DNA of 64,000 nt from Symsagittifera roscoffensis (Eukaryota; Xenacoelomorpha; Acoela; Convolutidae): assembly GCF_963678635.1 (NCBI RefSeq), contig NC_087068.1:1674001-1738000 (forward strand), given 5' to 3'. This document shows, one piece after another, positions 1 through 45,061 of the stretch. A program made the translations under genes and the position numbers. Within the stretch, counting starts at the first letter, position 1; every line of letters starts with the position of its first letter. The notes beneath the pieces are model-generated. The model was not told the DNA's origin and did no database searches. It worked only from the letters and a program-made list of their open reading frames with translations.

Positions 1-354
1 TTTCAACCAGCCAAGACGTTTCCAGAGCTGAGAACGAGGTTGAGGAACAACGATGACACGAGGAAGGCTCGATGTGGAGAGAGGACTGGACATGGTCATA
101 TAGCCATGCAAGCTGTGAGGAAGAAGAAAGGAGTGTCAAGTAGTGGCTGCTATGTGTGCGGTCAAAAGGGTCATATGGCGAGGGACTGCAAATCCAAAAG
201 TGACAGCGGACAATCCAGTGCTCGAGGCAATGGATCAAACGAAGCAAGTGGGCCAGGAGCAAAGAAGCAAGGGTGCTTCAAGTATGGGCAACCTGGACTT
301 TTTACAAATAGTGCTAGCAGGGGAGGACAGGTTTCTTCAGTTGTTGTGCTGTAA
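1..354 (+). pseudogene. copia gag C-terminal part with zinc knuckle
   Basis: The frame is open from base 1 to 354. It carries one intact retroviral-type zinc knuckle, CX2CX4HX4C, whose first cysteine codon is at 148-150 (core GCYVCGQKGHMARDC). A second, degenerate knuckle follows (CFKYGQPG), lacking its second cysteine and its histidine. Gag would bind the element RNA in the particle. The next domain lies in a different frame, so a frameshift separates gag from protease here. The beginning is outside the window. Confidence 0.85.
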
Positions 355-359
355 CTTCA

Positions 360-692
360 ATGAAGGGAGACGGCCTCATTGTAGTTACGGGATGCACTGC
401 TCATGTGGTGCGCGACAGGGCTGTCTTTTCTAGCTTTGAGAGCTGGAACGAAGGGACAACTGTGAAGAACCCCAACGGCACGCTGTCAAGGGTTGAGGGC
501 AAAAGATCAGTGGAAGTGGAGATCAGGGACTGCCATGATGCTGCGAGGAACTAAACTTTTCATAATGTGCTTTTTGTGCCGAGCTACAGTGTGAACTTGA
601 TGAGTGTGAGCTCAGCTGTGGCTAGAGACTCAAGCTTCAGTTTTGCGGCAGATGCGTCACATCTACTGGCACCAGATGGGTGAAAACTACCT
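360..692 (+). pseudogene. copia aspartic protease remnant
   Basis: The stretch reading IVVTGCTAHVV sits where copia proteases have a D-S/T-G-A-T-x-H active site followed by a conserved Phe some residues later (here the FSSFES region). The catalytic Asp-Ser/Thr-Gly has become Val-Thr-Gly, so the enzyme would be inactive. A TAA stop near 552-554 interrupts the frame; beyond it the typical V-x-S-x-N-L-M-S-V ending of this domain can still be read. Confidence 0.7.
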
Positions 693-1640
693 GTGAAGCA
701 GCGTATCAAGCTTTTCTCCCTTGTGTGCAAGTTCAAGAGAAAACCGATGACTCTAGTGACGAAAACAAGGAGGGATACCAGTGATGCAATGTTGTGGCAC
801 CGACGACTGGGGCACCTCAACCGGCAGGATCTTTCATCGCTTGTCAATGTGGGCGAGCTAGAGTTCTGTGAAGTGTGTACAGCTTCTAAGATGCTTGAAG
901 TCGCAGTGCCTAAGAAGACTGGCAGCAGAGCATCGGCAGTGGGGCAACGGGTCTTCAGTGACATTCAGGGACCATTTGAAGTACCGAGTATGCATGGTGC
1001 ACGCTATGCCTTGAGCTTCATCGACGACTTCAGTCGGCTGGTTGTGGTCAAGTATCTGGCGAAGAAGAGTGATACTCTACTGAAGTTCCAGGAGTTTGTG
1101 GCTGAGCATGGAGCACCGAAGTGCCTGCGAACTGACAATGGAGGTGAGTATTCGTCAAATGCCTTTAGGAGATTTACTTGAGAATTCCAGGTAAAGTAAG
1201 GATTCACTGTGCCTAATACTCCCCAACAGAATGGTCTAGCAGAGCGCTACAACAGTGTGATCATCGAGATGACTCGATGTCTGCTGCCCGAGGCAAAGCT
1301 ACCGAAGATGTTCTGGGTGCGATCAATGTCGACAGCTGTGAGGGTTCGCAACTTGTGTCCCACATCCAGCAACGAGAAGCGCCTTTCACCGAGAGAGATG
1401 CACTATGGGCAACCATGAAAAGTGAGCTATTTGCGTGTGTTCGGTTGCCTGGCGTACGATCTGGATCGAGGAGACAGACGGAAACTGGATCGAAAGGGCA
1501 AGAAAAGCAAGTTCATCGGATACGACGAAGAGAGCAAAGCCTAACTGCTGATAGATCTAGAGACAATACGAGTGGTGCGAGCAGGAAGCGTGACATTCAA
1601 TGAGAACATCATTCCACATGACTTCATGGTTGACAGTGAG
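693..1640 (+). pseudogene. copia integrase remnant
   Basis: The N-terminal zinc-binding motif is visible as LWHRRLGHLN followed by CEVC. The catalytic core follows, with SDIQGPF (first Asp), RTDNGGEY (second Asp) and TPQQNGLAERYN (Glu). The C-terminal GY-Dxx-K motif ends near 1625. All three DDE residues are present, but stop codons near 1179 and 1197, between the second Asp and the Glu, and near 1416, break the frame. Integrase inserts the cDNA into host DNA; this copy could not be made whole. Confidence 0.9.
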
Positions 1641-2873
1641 CCATTACAAACCCTAGAGCTATCAATCGAGGGGTGCATTGATATTGAGCAACCAAGCACG
1701 ACGAAAACCAGCGAAGCACGAAGCCCGCCAACTGAGGGTGATACTGCAGATTCAGTGGGGGCTACTGAGAAAAATCAGGCCGAGGAAGAAGCAGTAGATT
1801 CACATTCTACTGATCATCGAGTGCAGAGGTCCGTTAGGATAAGGAACCCACCCATTCGATACGGACTGGCCTATGACAATGCTTCAGTGACTGAAATTCA
1901 AGAGCCAAGAGGCTATTCAGAAGAAGTGTCTGGACCCGAAAAGGAGCAGTGGCTGGATATAATGGTTTTAGAGGCAAAGTCTTCAGAAACCATGGGAACA
2001 CGGACACTTGTTGATAGACCACAATCTCGAACTTGCGTGTCTTCGGTTGCCTGGCGAACTATCTGGATCGAGGCAACAGACGGAAACTGGATCCAAAGGG
2101 TAAGAAAAGCAAGTTCATCAGGTACGACGAGGAGAGCAAAGCCTACCTGCTGATAGATCTAGAGACAAGACGAGTGGTGCGAGCAAGAAGCGTGACATTC
2201 AATGAAAACTTCATTCCAGATGACTTCAGATGGACACAATCTCGAAACGTTATCTCTGGACGATGGGTTCTTGCTGTAAATAGAGATGCGATGGGACAAG
2301 TGGAGCGGCTCAAAGCCCGACATGTAGTGAAAAGTTTCATGCAAGTGGAAGGACTTGACTTCAATGAGACGTTCGCTCCAACCAGTAAACCCGAAACAAA
2401 GAGGATACTGCTGGCTCTGGGGGCACAAGATGATCTTGTACTTCATCAGATGGTTGTTAAGTCAGCCTTTCTCAACTCTCCTCAAGCAGACCAGTGTACA
2501 TGGAGCAGCCAGAGGGCTTCAGCAGCGACAGGCAGGAAGAGACTGGTATCAGACGCTGAGTACTTTCCTACTTGATGAAGGATTCACTAGAAGCAGCAAC
2601 GACTTCTGTTTGTTCATGATGAGGGGAACAAACGATGCAATGATTTATGTGCTGGTTTGGGTAAATGACATCATCATTGGGTGCAGATATCAAGACGAAG
2701 TTGACAAGCTGAGGAGCCGTTTCTCCGTACGATTCAAGATGGATGACAGAGGCGCATTGTCCTGGCGCCTGGGAATGCAGGTCAAGCGGTCACCTGGGAC
2801 GGTAACAGTAAATCAGTCTCGTTACATCGAAGACTGCTTGGAGCATTTTGGCCTTGCTGATTGCAAACCATAG
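1640..2873 (+). pseudogene. copia reverse transcriptase remnant
   Basis: The N-terminal region (EPRGYSEEV...EKEQWLDIM) is followed by an inserted duplicate of integrase DNA (2032-2246) and then continues in another frame with ISGRWVLAVNRD, ARHVV, FNETFAPTS and the palm. The palm motif normally reading D-V-K-x-A-F-L-N-G is VVKSAFLNS, and the Y-V-D-D box is WVNDIII, so catalytic aspartates of both motifs are replaced. A further frame change occurs near 2500-2560 in the QPEGF region. It is certainly non-functional. Confidence 0.9.
2032..2246 (+). repeat. ectopic 215-bp duplicate of integrase C-terminal DNA inside the RT region
   Basis: Bases about 2035-2233 repeat about 1430-1625 (the stretch from GTGTTCGGTTGCCTGG to GACTTCA) with only scattered substitutions. 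The inserted copy is bracketed by the 12-mer CACAATCTCGAA at 2020-2031 and 2235-2246. It shifts the reading frame and interrupts the reverse transcriptase. Confidence 0.85.
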
Positions 2874-3868
2874 GACAAACTAGCGGACATCAGCGCACAA
2901 CTGTCGAAGAAGGACTGCCCTGAAGCTGGGTCAGCAGAGGCAGTATCCATGAAGGCTGAGGACTTTTACAGAGGTATTGTGGGCTCATCATTGTACATAG
3001 CTAAGCAAACAAGGCCTGATATCCTAGCTACTGTGACGCAACGCTCTCGTTTCCTGGAGAATCCGGGAAGGGTGCACTGGGTGGATGCAAAGGGGGTTTT
3101 TCGTTACCTGAAGGGGAGCAAAGATCTGGAGCTGTGCTACACTAAGGAAGCTGGTGGTGTAACACTCTATGGATCCGCAGATGCTGACTGAGCTGGTGAT
3201 TTGGATGATAGAAGGTCAACTACTGGCTACAGCTTTCATTTGCGGAAGGTAGGGGCAGCAATTAGTTGGAGCACCAAGAAGCAACCAACTGCAGCCATAT
3301 CTACCAGTGAGGCTGAGTATCAAGCAATGGCTGCAGTGGTTCAAGAGGCTCTATATCTGCGATAACTTCTCGATGAGATGGGCGTAGTTATTGACGGCTG
3401 GTGATTTGGATGATAGAAGGTCAACTACTGGCTACAGCTTTCATTTGCGGAAGGTAGGGGCAGCAATTAGTTGGAGCAACAAGAAGCAACCAACTGCAGC
3501 CATATCTACCAGTGAGGCTGAGTATCAAGCAATGGCTGCAGTGGTTCAAGAGGCTCTATATCTGCGATCACTTCTCGATGAGATGGGCGTAGTTATTGAC
3601 GGACCAACTGTCATCAAGGAGCTGAACCAGAGCTGTATCAAGATGTGCAAGAATCCTGTGATGCAGAAGCGAACGAAACACATCGATAGGAAACACCACT
3701 TTGTTCGAGAATGAGTGGAAGATGAGACAGTTGAACTCCAATACTGCCCTACTGAGTTCATGGAAGCTGACTTGTTAACAAAAGCCCTGAACAAGGCTAA
3801 GGTGGAACAACATCGTCGAACCTTGATGGGTTGCAGCCTTAAATTGGACAAAGCCAATTCAGCCTGAG
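2874..3868 (+). pseudogene. copia RNase H and C-terminus remnant
   Basis: Reads through RPDI (near 3015), RYLKG and YGSADAD, then a stop (TGA where a Trp codon is expected) before the typical DDRRSTTGY. The RNase H core SEAEYQAM appears twice because of a 205-bp tandem duplication. The copia C-terminus follows: [12 protein letters not shown], then after a stop ELQYCPTEFMEADLLTK. The stop codons and a frameshifting duplication kill the frame. Confidence 0.88.
3192..3601 (+). repeat. 205-bp tandem duplication in copia RNase H
   Basis: Unit 1 is 3192-3396 and unit 2 is 3397-3601, almost identical (for example GCACCAAG against GCAACAAG, and GATAACTT against GATCACTT). The length is not a multiple of three, so the duplication itself causes a frameshift. 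The near identity indicates a recent event in an already dead element. Confidence 0.9.
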
Positions 3869-3875
3869 TGGGGAG

Positions 3876-4110
3876 TGTTGAGGCCAGAACATCTCAAGGT
3901 CAGACAGAATAATTGAATCATAATCAACACTGGTTAAACTCAGACAAAGTCAGCTACTGATCTCAAACTATTTAATTAGTCTGTTATTAATTAACTGGTA
4001 TTTTTGTGATGCTTAGTTTTTCATGTCATTTATATTCACAAACATCAGATTCTATCCCAGTCTCTAACCCCAGCTCTTAATCCTAGTTGCTCTAACTCTG
4101 AATCTTAACA
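3876..4110 (+). repeat. candidate copia 3' LTR
   Basis: A purine run (GAGTGGGGAG) directly follows the end of the polyprotein and is followed by TGTTGAGG, the usual TG start of an LTR. A matching CA end is found at CTTAACA, position 4110, giving about 235 bp. The 5' LTR is outside the window, so the end cannot be confirmed by comparison. Confidence 0.45.
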
Positions 4111-6084
4111 AAAACAAGGTTCTTCTGAAAAATTAAAATTAAATTCTGTAAAAATTCAAAAGTAGAAACAAAAAATGAAAAACTTGATTTAGTCGAATTA
4201 ATGATTTAGTCGAATTAAGTAGTTTTAGATTTCTGTGCGCTTACATTGATGAAAAAATAGGTCATTAAAGACAAGTAAGCAAGAATCTAAGAAAACTGCG
4301 TTTCTCGTAAAATGCCGTATGAAATATTTATTCTAACCTCAATATTCCTCTTATAAGAAAAAGTCTCAATACTCTTGTAACAATTAGGCAACAGTATAAA
4401 AAATTAAGAATGAACAAAGTTGCAGTAAGGGGAGGGGTGGGGGGGGGGGGGGTGGGGTGCAGTGAAAAACGGTAGATGAGCCAAGTTTGTATAAAAAAGT
4501 GTTCATTTGGGGTGGGTGGAAGAAGCCAAGCCCTCAATTCAATCCAAGTCGACCAAAGTCAACCAAAGTTGAAAGACACCTTGTGTGACCCGCAGGATCG
4601 AGACGAGAGATGATAAACGTCGACCCTTTTGGTCGATACTCAAGTTGAAAAATGATACCCATGTTTAAAGATAAGGCTCTACTTAGTTACTTATTTTGAC
4701 ATCAAACAAGTATCTCTGGTCCTTTTCTGTTTTTTTCTTTTCGTTTTTTTTTCGTTTTTTTTTTTCGTTTTTTTTTGTTTGCCCCCACTCGCAAGTTTTT
4801 ACAAAAAAAAGTATTTTCACAATTTTTAATTGGTATGAAAATTGGCATGCAGATTAATTAGGCGCTAGTAAACATACTTAGTCTTCATGATTTACCATTT
4901 AAAACCCGCGTTTCACCACAAAATTGATGCATACCCACACTGACAAAATTGAGATTGAAATCCATTTAAATCGATATTCAATCTGTATTCAATCTGTATA
5001 AAAATTGATTTACGGTAGCCCATTTAAATATGTATAACGTTTTAGAATGGATTAAAATAGATTTTTGCGGTAGGAAAAAAGTTATTTTCCTTGCTCAAGA
5101 AATTTATTTTTGCAAGGCTGTGAAATGCATTAAAATCCCAAAAAGTTTGCTAGACTTGATTATTTTTTTCAGAACTGGAGCAACATTTGTTTTCAAGAAA
5201 AAGCTCCATCAGAGCAAACTTCAGAAAGCAAGCGTCACCCGGGCAAAGTTTTTCACCACAAACTATTGAATTCAAGGGAATCCCCTTTGAATTGAACAAA
5301 TCTCAGGGTTCCCGCATTAATAGAAAATAAGATTAAGCAAAGCAATTTCAAATTTGTTTCTCATTATAAAAGTTTCAGGCCTGTTTTGACTGAACGACTC
5401 ATAATTGAAAAGCTCAATATGAAACAGTTCAGTTTTTGTGCGTAAAAATTGTTTTTTTTTTTCAGTTCAAACGTCCTCTCAAAAAGTTCACTGAAAAGCA
5501 TACCTTCAAACTTTTCTCACAATTTTCTTTTTTGTTTGATAGTCGAGAAGAGGAGATTATAACCTGTATACAAATTGTATAAAATGATCAAAAAAGAAAT
5601 GGATTGAATACAACTAAATCATTTTTTTGAAGAAAGTCCAAATAAAAAAAAATCAAAAGCGCCACAAAATGGGCGTAAATCGATTGAGAATCGATGGAAA
5701 TCTATTTTTTGAAATATATATTTGTTTCAAATTAAATCAAATTTAAGTCAATTTGAGTCAGTTTATAGATTTTTGCTTCTTTATCTTACCGTACATAATT
5801 GATCTTTTATATTGGATCACAAGATCCGAAGTTTTTTTCTGACTTTGGTTAATTTTCAGGTCTGAAATTCGTTGTTTCAGTCTTTGATAAGATATTAGTT
5901 TTTCAGATCTGAAATGTGCATGATAATAAAAAATTTATATCTGTAATAAAGTCTGAGAAATCTCTTGTTAAAATACAGTATATGCATTTCAAGCAAACAA
6001 CTAAATTGGCAATTTTGCAGTGTTTGCAACATTCAATTGTATATCGAATAATTATTTTCAAAAAGTTCGGAATTTTTATCCAAC
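4111..6084. other. intergenic AT-rich DNA with a degenerate family A MITE
   Basis: No gene seen. A G-run lies near 4431-4456. At about 4699-4925 a T-rich stretch with repeated CGTTTTTTT runs into sequence sharing the core of family A MITEs (GTCTTCAT, GGCATGCAGATTAATTAG), so this is probably an old copy. A short open frame at 5030-5269 has no recognisable features. Confidence 0.5.
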
Positions 6085-6282
6085 ATTACGAGGCCAAACT
6101 GTGCTTTTTGGGAAATGTAAGGGGATTCCGCAACAAGGATGCACTCTGTTCTTGTTTTGTTCTTTCATTTTCTTTGATCATTCCCACACAAATTTGACAT
6201 GTTCAAAGACTTGTCTTTGGAATCCAGGAACAAGCAGACACAAAATTGTGCGCCTATCCAGTGCACAGTTTAGCCTCGTAAT
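6085..6282. mobile_element. MITE family C, copy 1
   Basis: Terminal inverted repeats begin ATTACGAGGCCAAACTGTGC and end GCACAGTTTAGCCTCGTAAT, about 198 bp apart. The same ends and interior are found at 17827-18026 and 51335-51513. There is no coding capacity, so it would be mobilised by an unseen transposase. Confidence 0.85.
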
Positions 6283-7381
6283 GAAACATTTAAGGTTTTT
6301 TAGCAGTCGCCGATGAGAGACAAGAGAAAATACATGATTATAGCTAGCAATAGCTTATAAGGTACAGAACTATTTCAAATAGCAAAAATATTGTGAGAAA
6401 CTGTGATATATTCAGATCACAAAAAACCATGAAACAAAAAATTTCAGATCTGGAATAGATTTTTTAGAGATCCGAAATAAGATTTAAAATGACCAATTCT
6501 TAAACAGGGGATGATCTAGGATTTATCGAGGGGGCGGATTTTAAAAAAATTTTGGAAAATTTTGTCGAACTTTTTTTTAGGTTGACAAATTGATTTTCCG
6601 AGCTCTCCCAAAACACTACAAAAAGCCTGTTTTCGCCAAAATTTCTGCGCCACAGGCAAAACTTTGAAAAAAAACAGGCAAAAAAGGCGTTTTTAGGCAC
6701 TTTTGTTAAAGAAAATGTTTAATAAAATATCGCGTTTTTTTTGGCGCGCACTCCACCCTCAAAGTTAGTATATTGGCGCCGTATTGGCGCCTTTAGAAAA
6801 ATTTTAGGGTCCGTCGCCAAAAATGGATATCTCAAGGAAGTACAAACGGGGGACCGCCCACTAACCCTAAATCAGCCTCTGTTCTTAAAGTAAATAAGCG
6901 TTATTTTAAAATTTCACAACCATTTCAGATCTAAAATTTAGAAATGTAGACCTGAAAAAGATTATTTTATATCTGAATTAGAACATTTACTATGTAAGGG
7001 TGTATAAAATCGATTGCTATCCATTCCGTATCAGAACCGTAGGTAAGGTGAGGGGGAGGGTGGAGAATAAGGAATCAATTTTTTGGTTCCGGCATTGACT
7101 AATTTTTCTTGTTAAATATGCACGGATGTTTTTTGTACGCCAGCCACGCCAGATGAAATTTGCCAAATTGTTGAGGCATTTGATCCCTAAGTAATCATCG
7201 AACCAAGTACTACCCACAAACTCTTGCAACCAAGCTCTATTAAAAAGTGGTATCGGTAAAAATAAGGGTGAATTTCAGCAATGAAGCACAAAACTCTATA
7301 AGGATAGTCCAATTTAGGAATTATATATAATAATCTATACAAAGTTAGAAACAATTTTCCCCCATTATAACTCTTGAAAAA
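6283..7381. other. AT-rich intergenic DNA, nothing recognised
   Basis: I see no gene, repeat family or RNA gene in this stretch, only homopolymer runs and short random open frames. Confidence 0.5.
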
Positions 7382-7565
7382 GGCTCTTCTTTTTCCCCAC
7401 CTGCAAATTGTTAGGCGTACTTTTTGTTCACATCGTCCGATTGATACAAAATTGGCTTTTCAAATAAATGGGTTATGACAAACATTTTTAGTCTTCATAT
7501 CCAACCTTACAGCATAAAATTTATTCTTATGTGATGTGGGGGTAAGAAAAGGAGGAAAAAGAGCC
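7382..7565. mobile_element. MITE family A, copy 1
   Basis: It starts GGCTCTTCTTTTTCCCCACC and ends GGAGGAAAAAGAGCC, an imperfect terminal inverted repeat. The interior shares the CATCGTCCGAT and AGTCTTCATA core with the copies at 10782-10992 and 57650-57851. About 184 bp, non-coding. Confidence 0.8.
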
Positions 7566-7937
7566 CAAGAATTTATATTTTATAGGCTTCACCAAATAAT
7601 AATATCTAATTGGGTGACTGACTAAAACAAGCTCTTTTTTCCTTTTCTTCAGTTGATTTTTTGCTTGTAAAACGTTGATTGACAATGTCCGGTTTTACAA
7701 GAGGTGGCATGCTGACTAATTAGACAACTTCAATTACCTTTATTTTTGATACTTAATCTTGTAACCCAATTGGATACATCAAAGAGCCAAAATTGTATAA
7801 ATTTAGCACAACAGGTAGGATGGGATCCCGAGTGACCAAGGTCCCTGAATCGAGTCTCAGTTAGGCCGGATGAGAGGTTTCTACTCTGCTAGTGGCATGG
7901 GTAGGTGGGTTCGGCAAATCTCGGCAGGGAACTCACA

Positions 7938-8010
7938 GCCCGGGTTGACCAAAACTTCTTATCATGCAATTTCCATATATAAGAACCTTCTTGTCATACA
8001 ATTTCATACA
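7938..8010 (+). mobile_element. fragment of repeat family D (5' end)
   Basis: GCCCGGGTTGACCAAAACTT followed by ATCATGCAATTTCCATATAT matches the left end of the 1.2-kb element at 13566-14772. It is truncated where a family B MITE begins at 8012. Confidence 0.65.
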
Positions 8011-8011
8011 A

Positions 8012-8230
8012 GGCTCTTTTCCAGTTCCCCCCTTTCAAAATACCGAATTTTATGTTTGTTTTACGTGTTATTACGGCTAAATGCGTGATGTTACGTTGTA
8101 AAGTATGAAGAACAAATCTGTTCAGAATTGTCGATTTGTTCACCACGCCAAACTTCAATGCATTATGACAATGTTAAATAGACTTTTCAGTATTGAATTT
8201 GAAAGGGGGGGGGGAAACTGGAAAAGAGCC
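8012..8230. mobile_element. MITE family B, copy 1
   Basis: 219 bp, with ends GGCTCTTTTCCAGTTCCCCC and the matching ...GGAAAAGAGCC. The interior contains GTTATTACGGCTAAATGCGT and AACAAATCTGTTCA, shared by at least five other copies in this window. No coding capacity. Confidence 0.88.
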
Positions 8231-8232
8231 TT

Positions 8233-8451
8233 GGCTCTTTTCCAGTTTCCCCCCCCACCTTTCAAATTCAATTTTGAAAAGCTTATTTAACGTTGTCATA
8301 ATGCAATGAAATTTGGCGTGGTGAACAAATCGACAATTCTGAACAGATTTGTTCTTCATACTTAACAGCGTAACATCACGCATTTAGCCGTAATAACACG
8401 TAAAACAAACATAAAACTCGGTAATTTGAAAGGGGGAACTGGAAAAGAGCC
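8233..8451. mobile_element. MITE family B, copy 2, inverted against copy 1
   Basis: The same 219-bp element in the opposite orientation, separated from copy 1 by only two T residues. Together they form an inverted repeat of about 440 bp. Confidence 0.88.
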
Positions 8452-8632
8452 GCTTTTTTCTACCCCCCACATTTCAAAATGTCCATTTTCTCAGTTGTCT
8501 TAAGTGTTCTTATGGCTGAATGCATAATGTAACGAGGTAAAGTTTGAAAAACAAATGTGTTCACAATAACTAGTTTGTTCAACATGCAAAACTTTATTAC
8601 ATTTTAACATTTTAATAATATAAAATTAGTTT
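8452..8632. mobile_element. diverged MITE family B copy
   Basis: It keeps a CTACCCCCCACATTTCAAAA start and the TTCTTATGGCTGAATGCATAA core, but has drifted well away from the other copies and lacks clear ends. Confidence 0.55.
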
Positions 8633-8848
8633 GGCTCTTTTCCAGTCCACTCCATTTCACAATACCGAGTTTTGTGTTTGTTTTACGTGATATTACGGCT
8701 AAATGCGTGATGTTAATCTGTAAAGTATGAAGAACAAATCTGTTCACAGTTGTCGATTTGCTTACCTCGCCAAAATTCATTGCATTATGACAACATTAAA
8801 TGGACTTTTCAAAATTGAATTTGAAAAGGGCGAAAATGGAAAAGAGCC
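8633..8848. mobile_element. MITE family B, copy 4
   Basis: Ends GGCTCTTTTCCAGTCCA and TGGAAAAGAGCC, with the interior in the same orientation as copy 1. With copies 1 to 3 it makes a cluster of four family members in 840 bp just upstream of the kinesin gene. Confidence 0.85.
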
Positions 8849-9025
8849 ATGAGTTTTTAAATGTGAAATTCAAATTGTGGGGGGTGGGAGGAAAGGATGA
8901 GCCTATTATGGAAAGGGCTGCAATCGAACCCTGATCGAACCCGAATTTTGATTCGTTTTTTTTGTTCGCAATTGTTGAAATTCACCAACTCTAGTGGTCG
9001 ACTACTTTCTCACACACTTCTGCTG

Positions 9026-9033
9026 TGACGTCA
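9026..9033. promoter_or_regulatory. palindromic CRE-type motif upstream of kinesin start
   Basis: TGACGTCA, the full consensus site for CREB/ATF bZIP factors, lies 37 bp before the proposed start codon. It could belong to the core promoter or the 5' UTR. The site is seen; any function is inference, since an 8-mer can occur by chance. Confidence 0.3.
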
Positions 9034-9070
9034 CTACAATAGCAACAAAAGTAGAAGTAAGAGTTTTATA

Positions 9071-45061
<35,991 letters not shown>

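Larger units (their letters stand above)
1..4110 (+). mobile_element. Ty1/copia LTR retrotransposon, decayed, 5' end outside window
   Basis: Domains follow the copia order gag, protease, integrase, reverse transcriptase, RNase H on the + strand, followed by a purine-rich tract and a candidate 3' LTR. Integrase lying before reverse transcriptase distinguishes copia from gypsy and BEL. The reading frame is broken by several in-frame stops (for example near 552, 1179 and 1416), by frame changes, and by two internal duplications (2032-2246 and 3192-3601). Catalytic residues of protease and reverse transcriptase are replaced. The 5' LTR and start of gag lie left of base 1. It is a dead copy. Confidence 0.93.

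Noticed and set aside
8105-8383. Two similar short ORFs starting MKNKSVQNCRFVHHAK on opposite strands
   Set aside because: They come from the interior of inverted family B MITEs; other copies do not preserve the frame.
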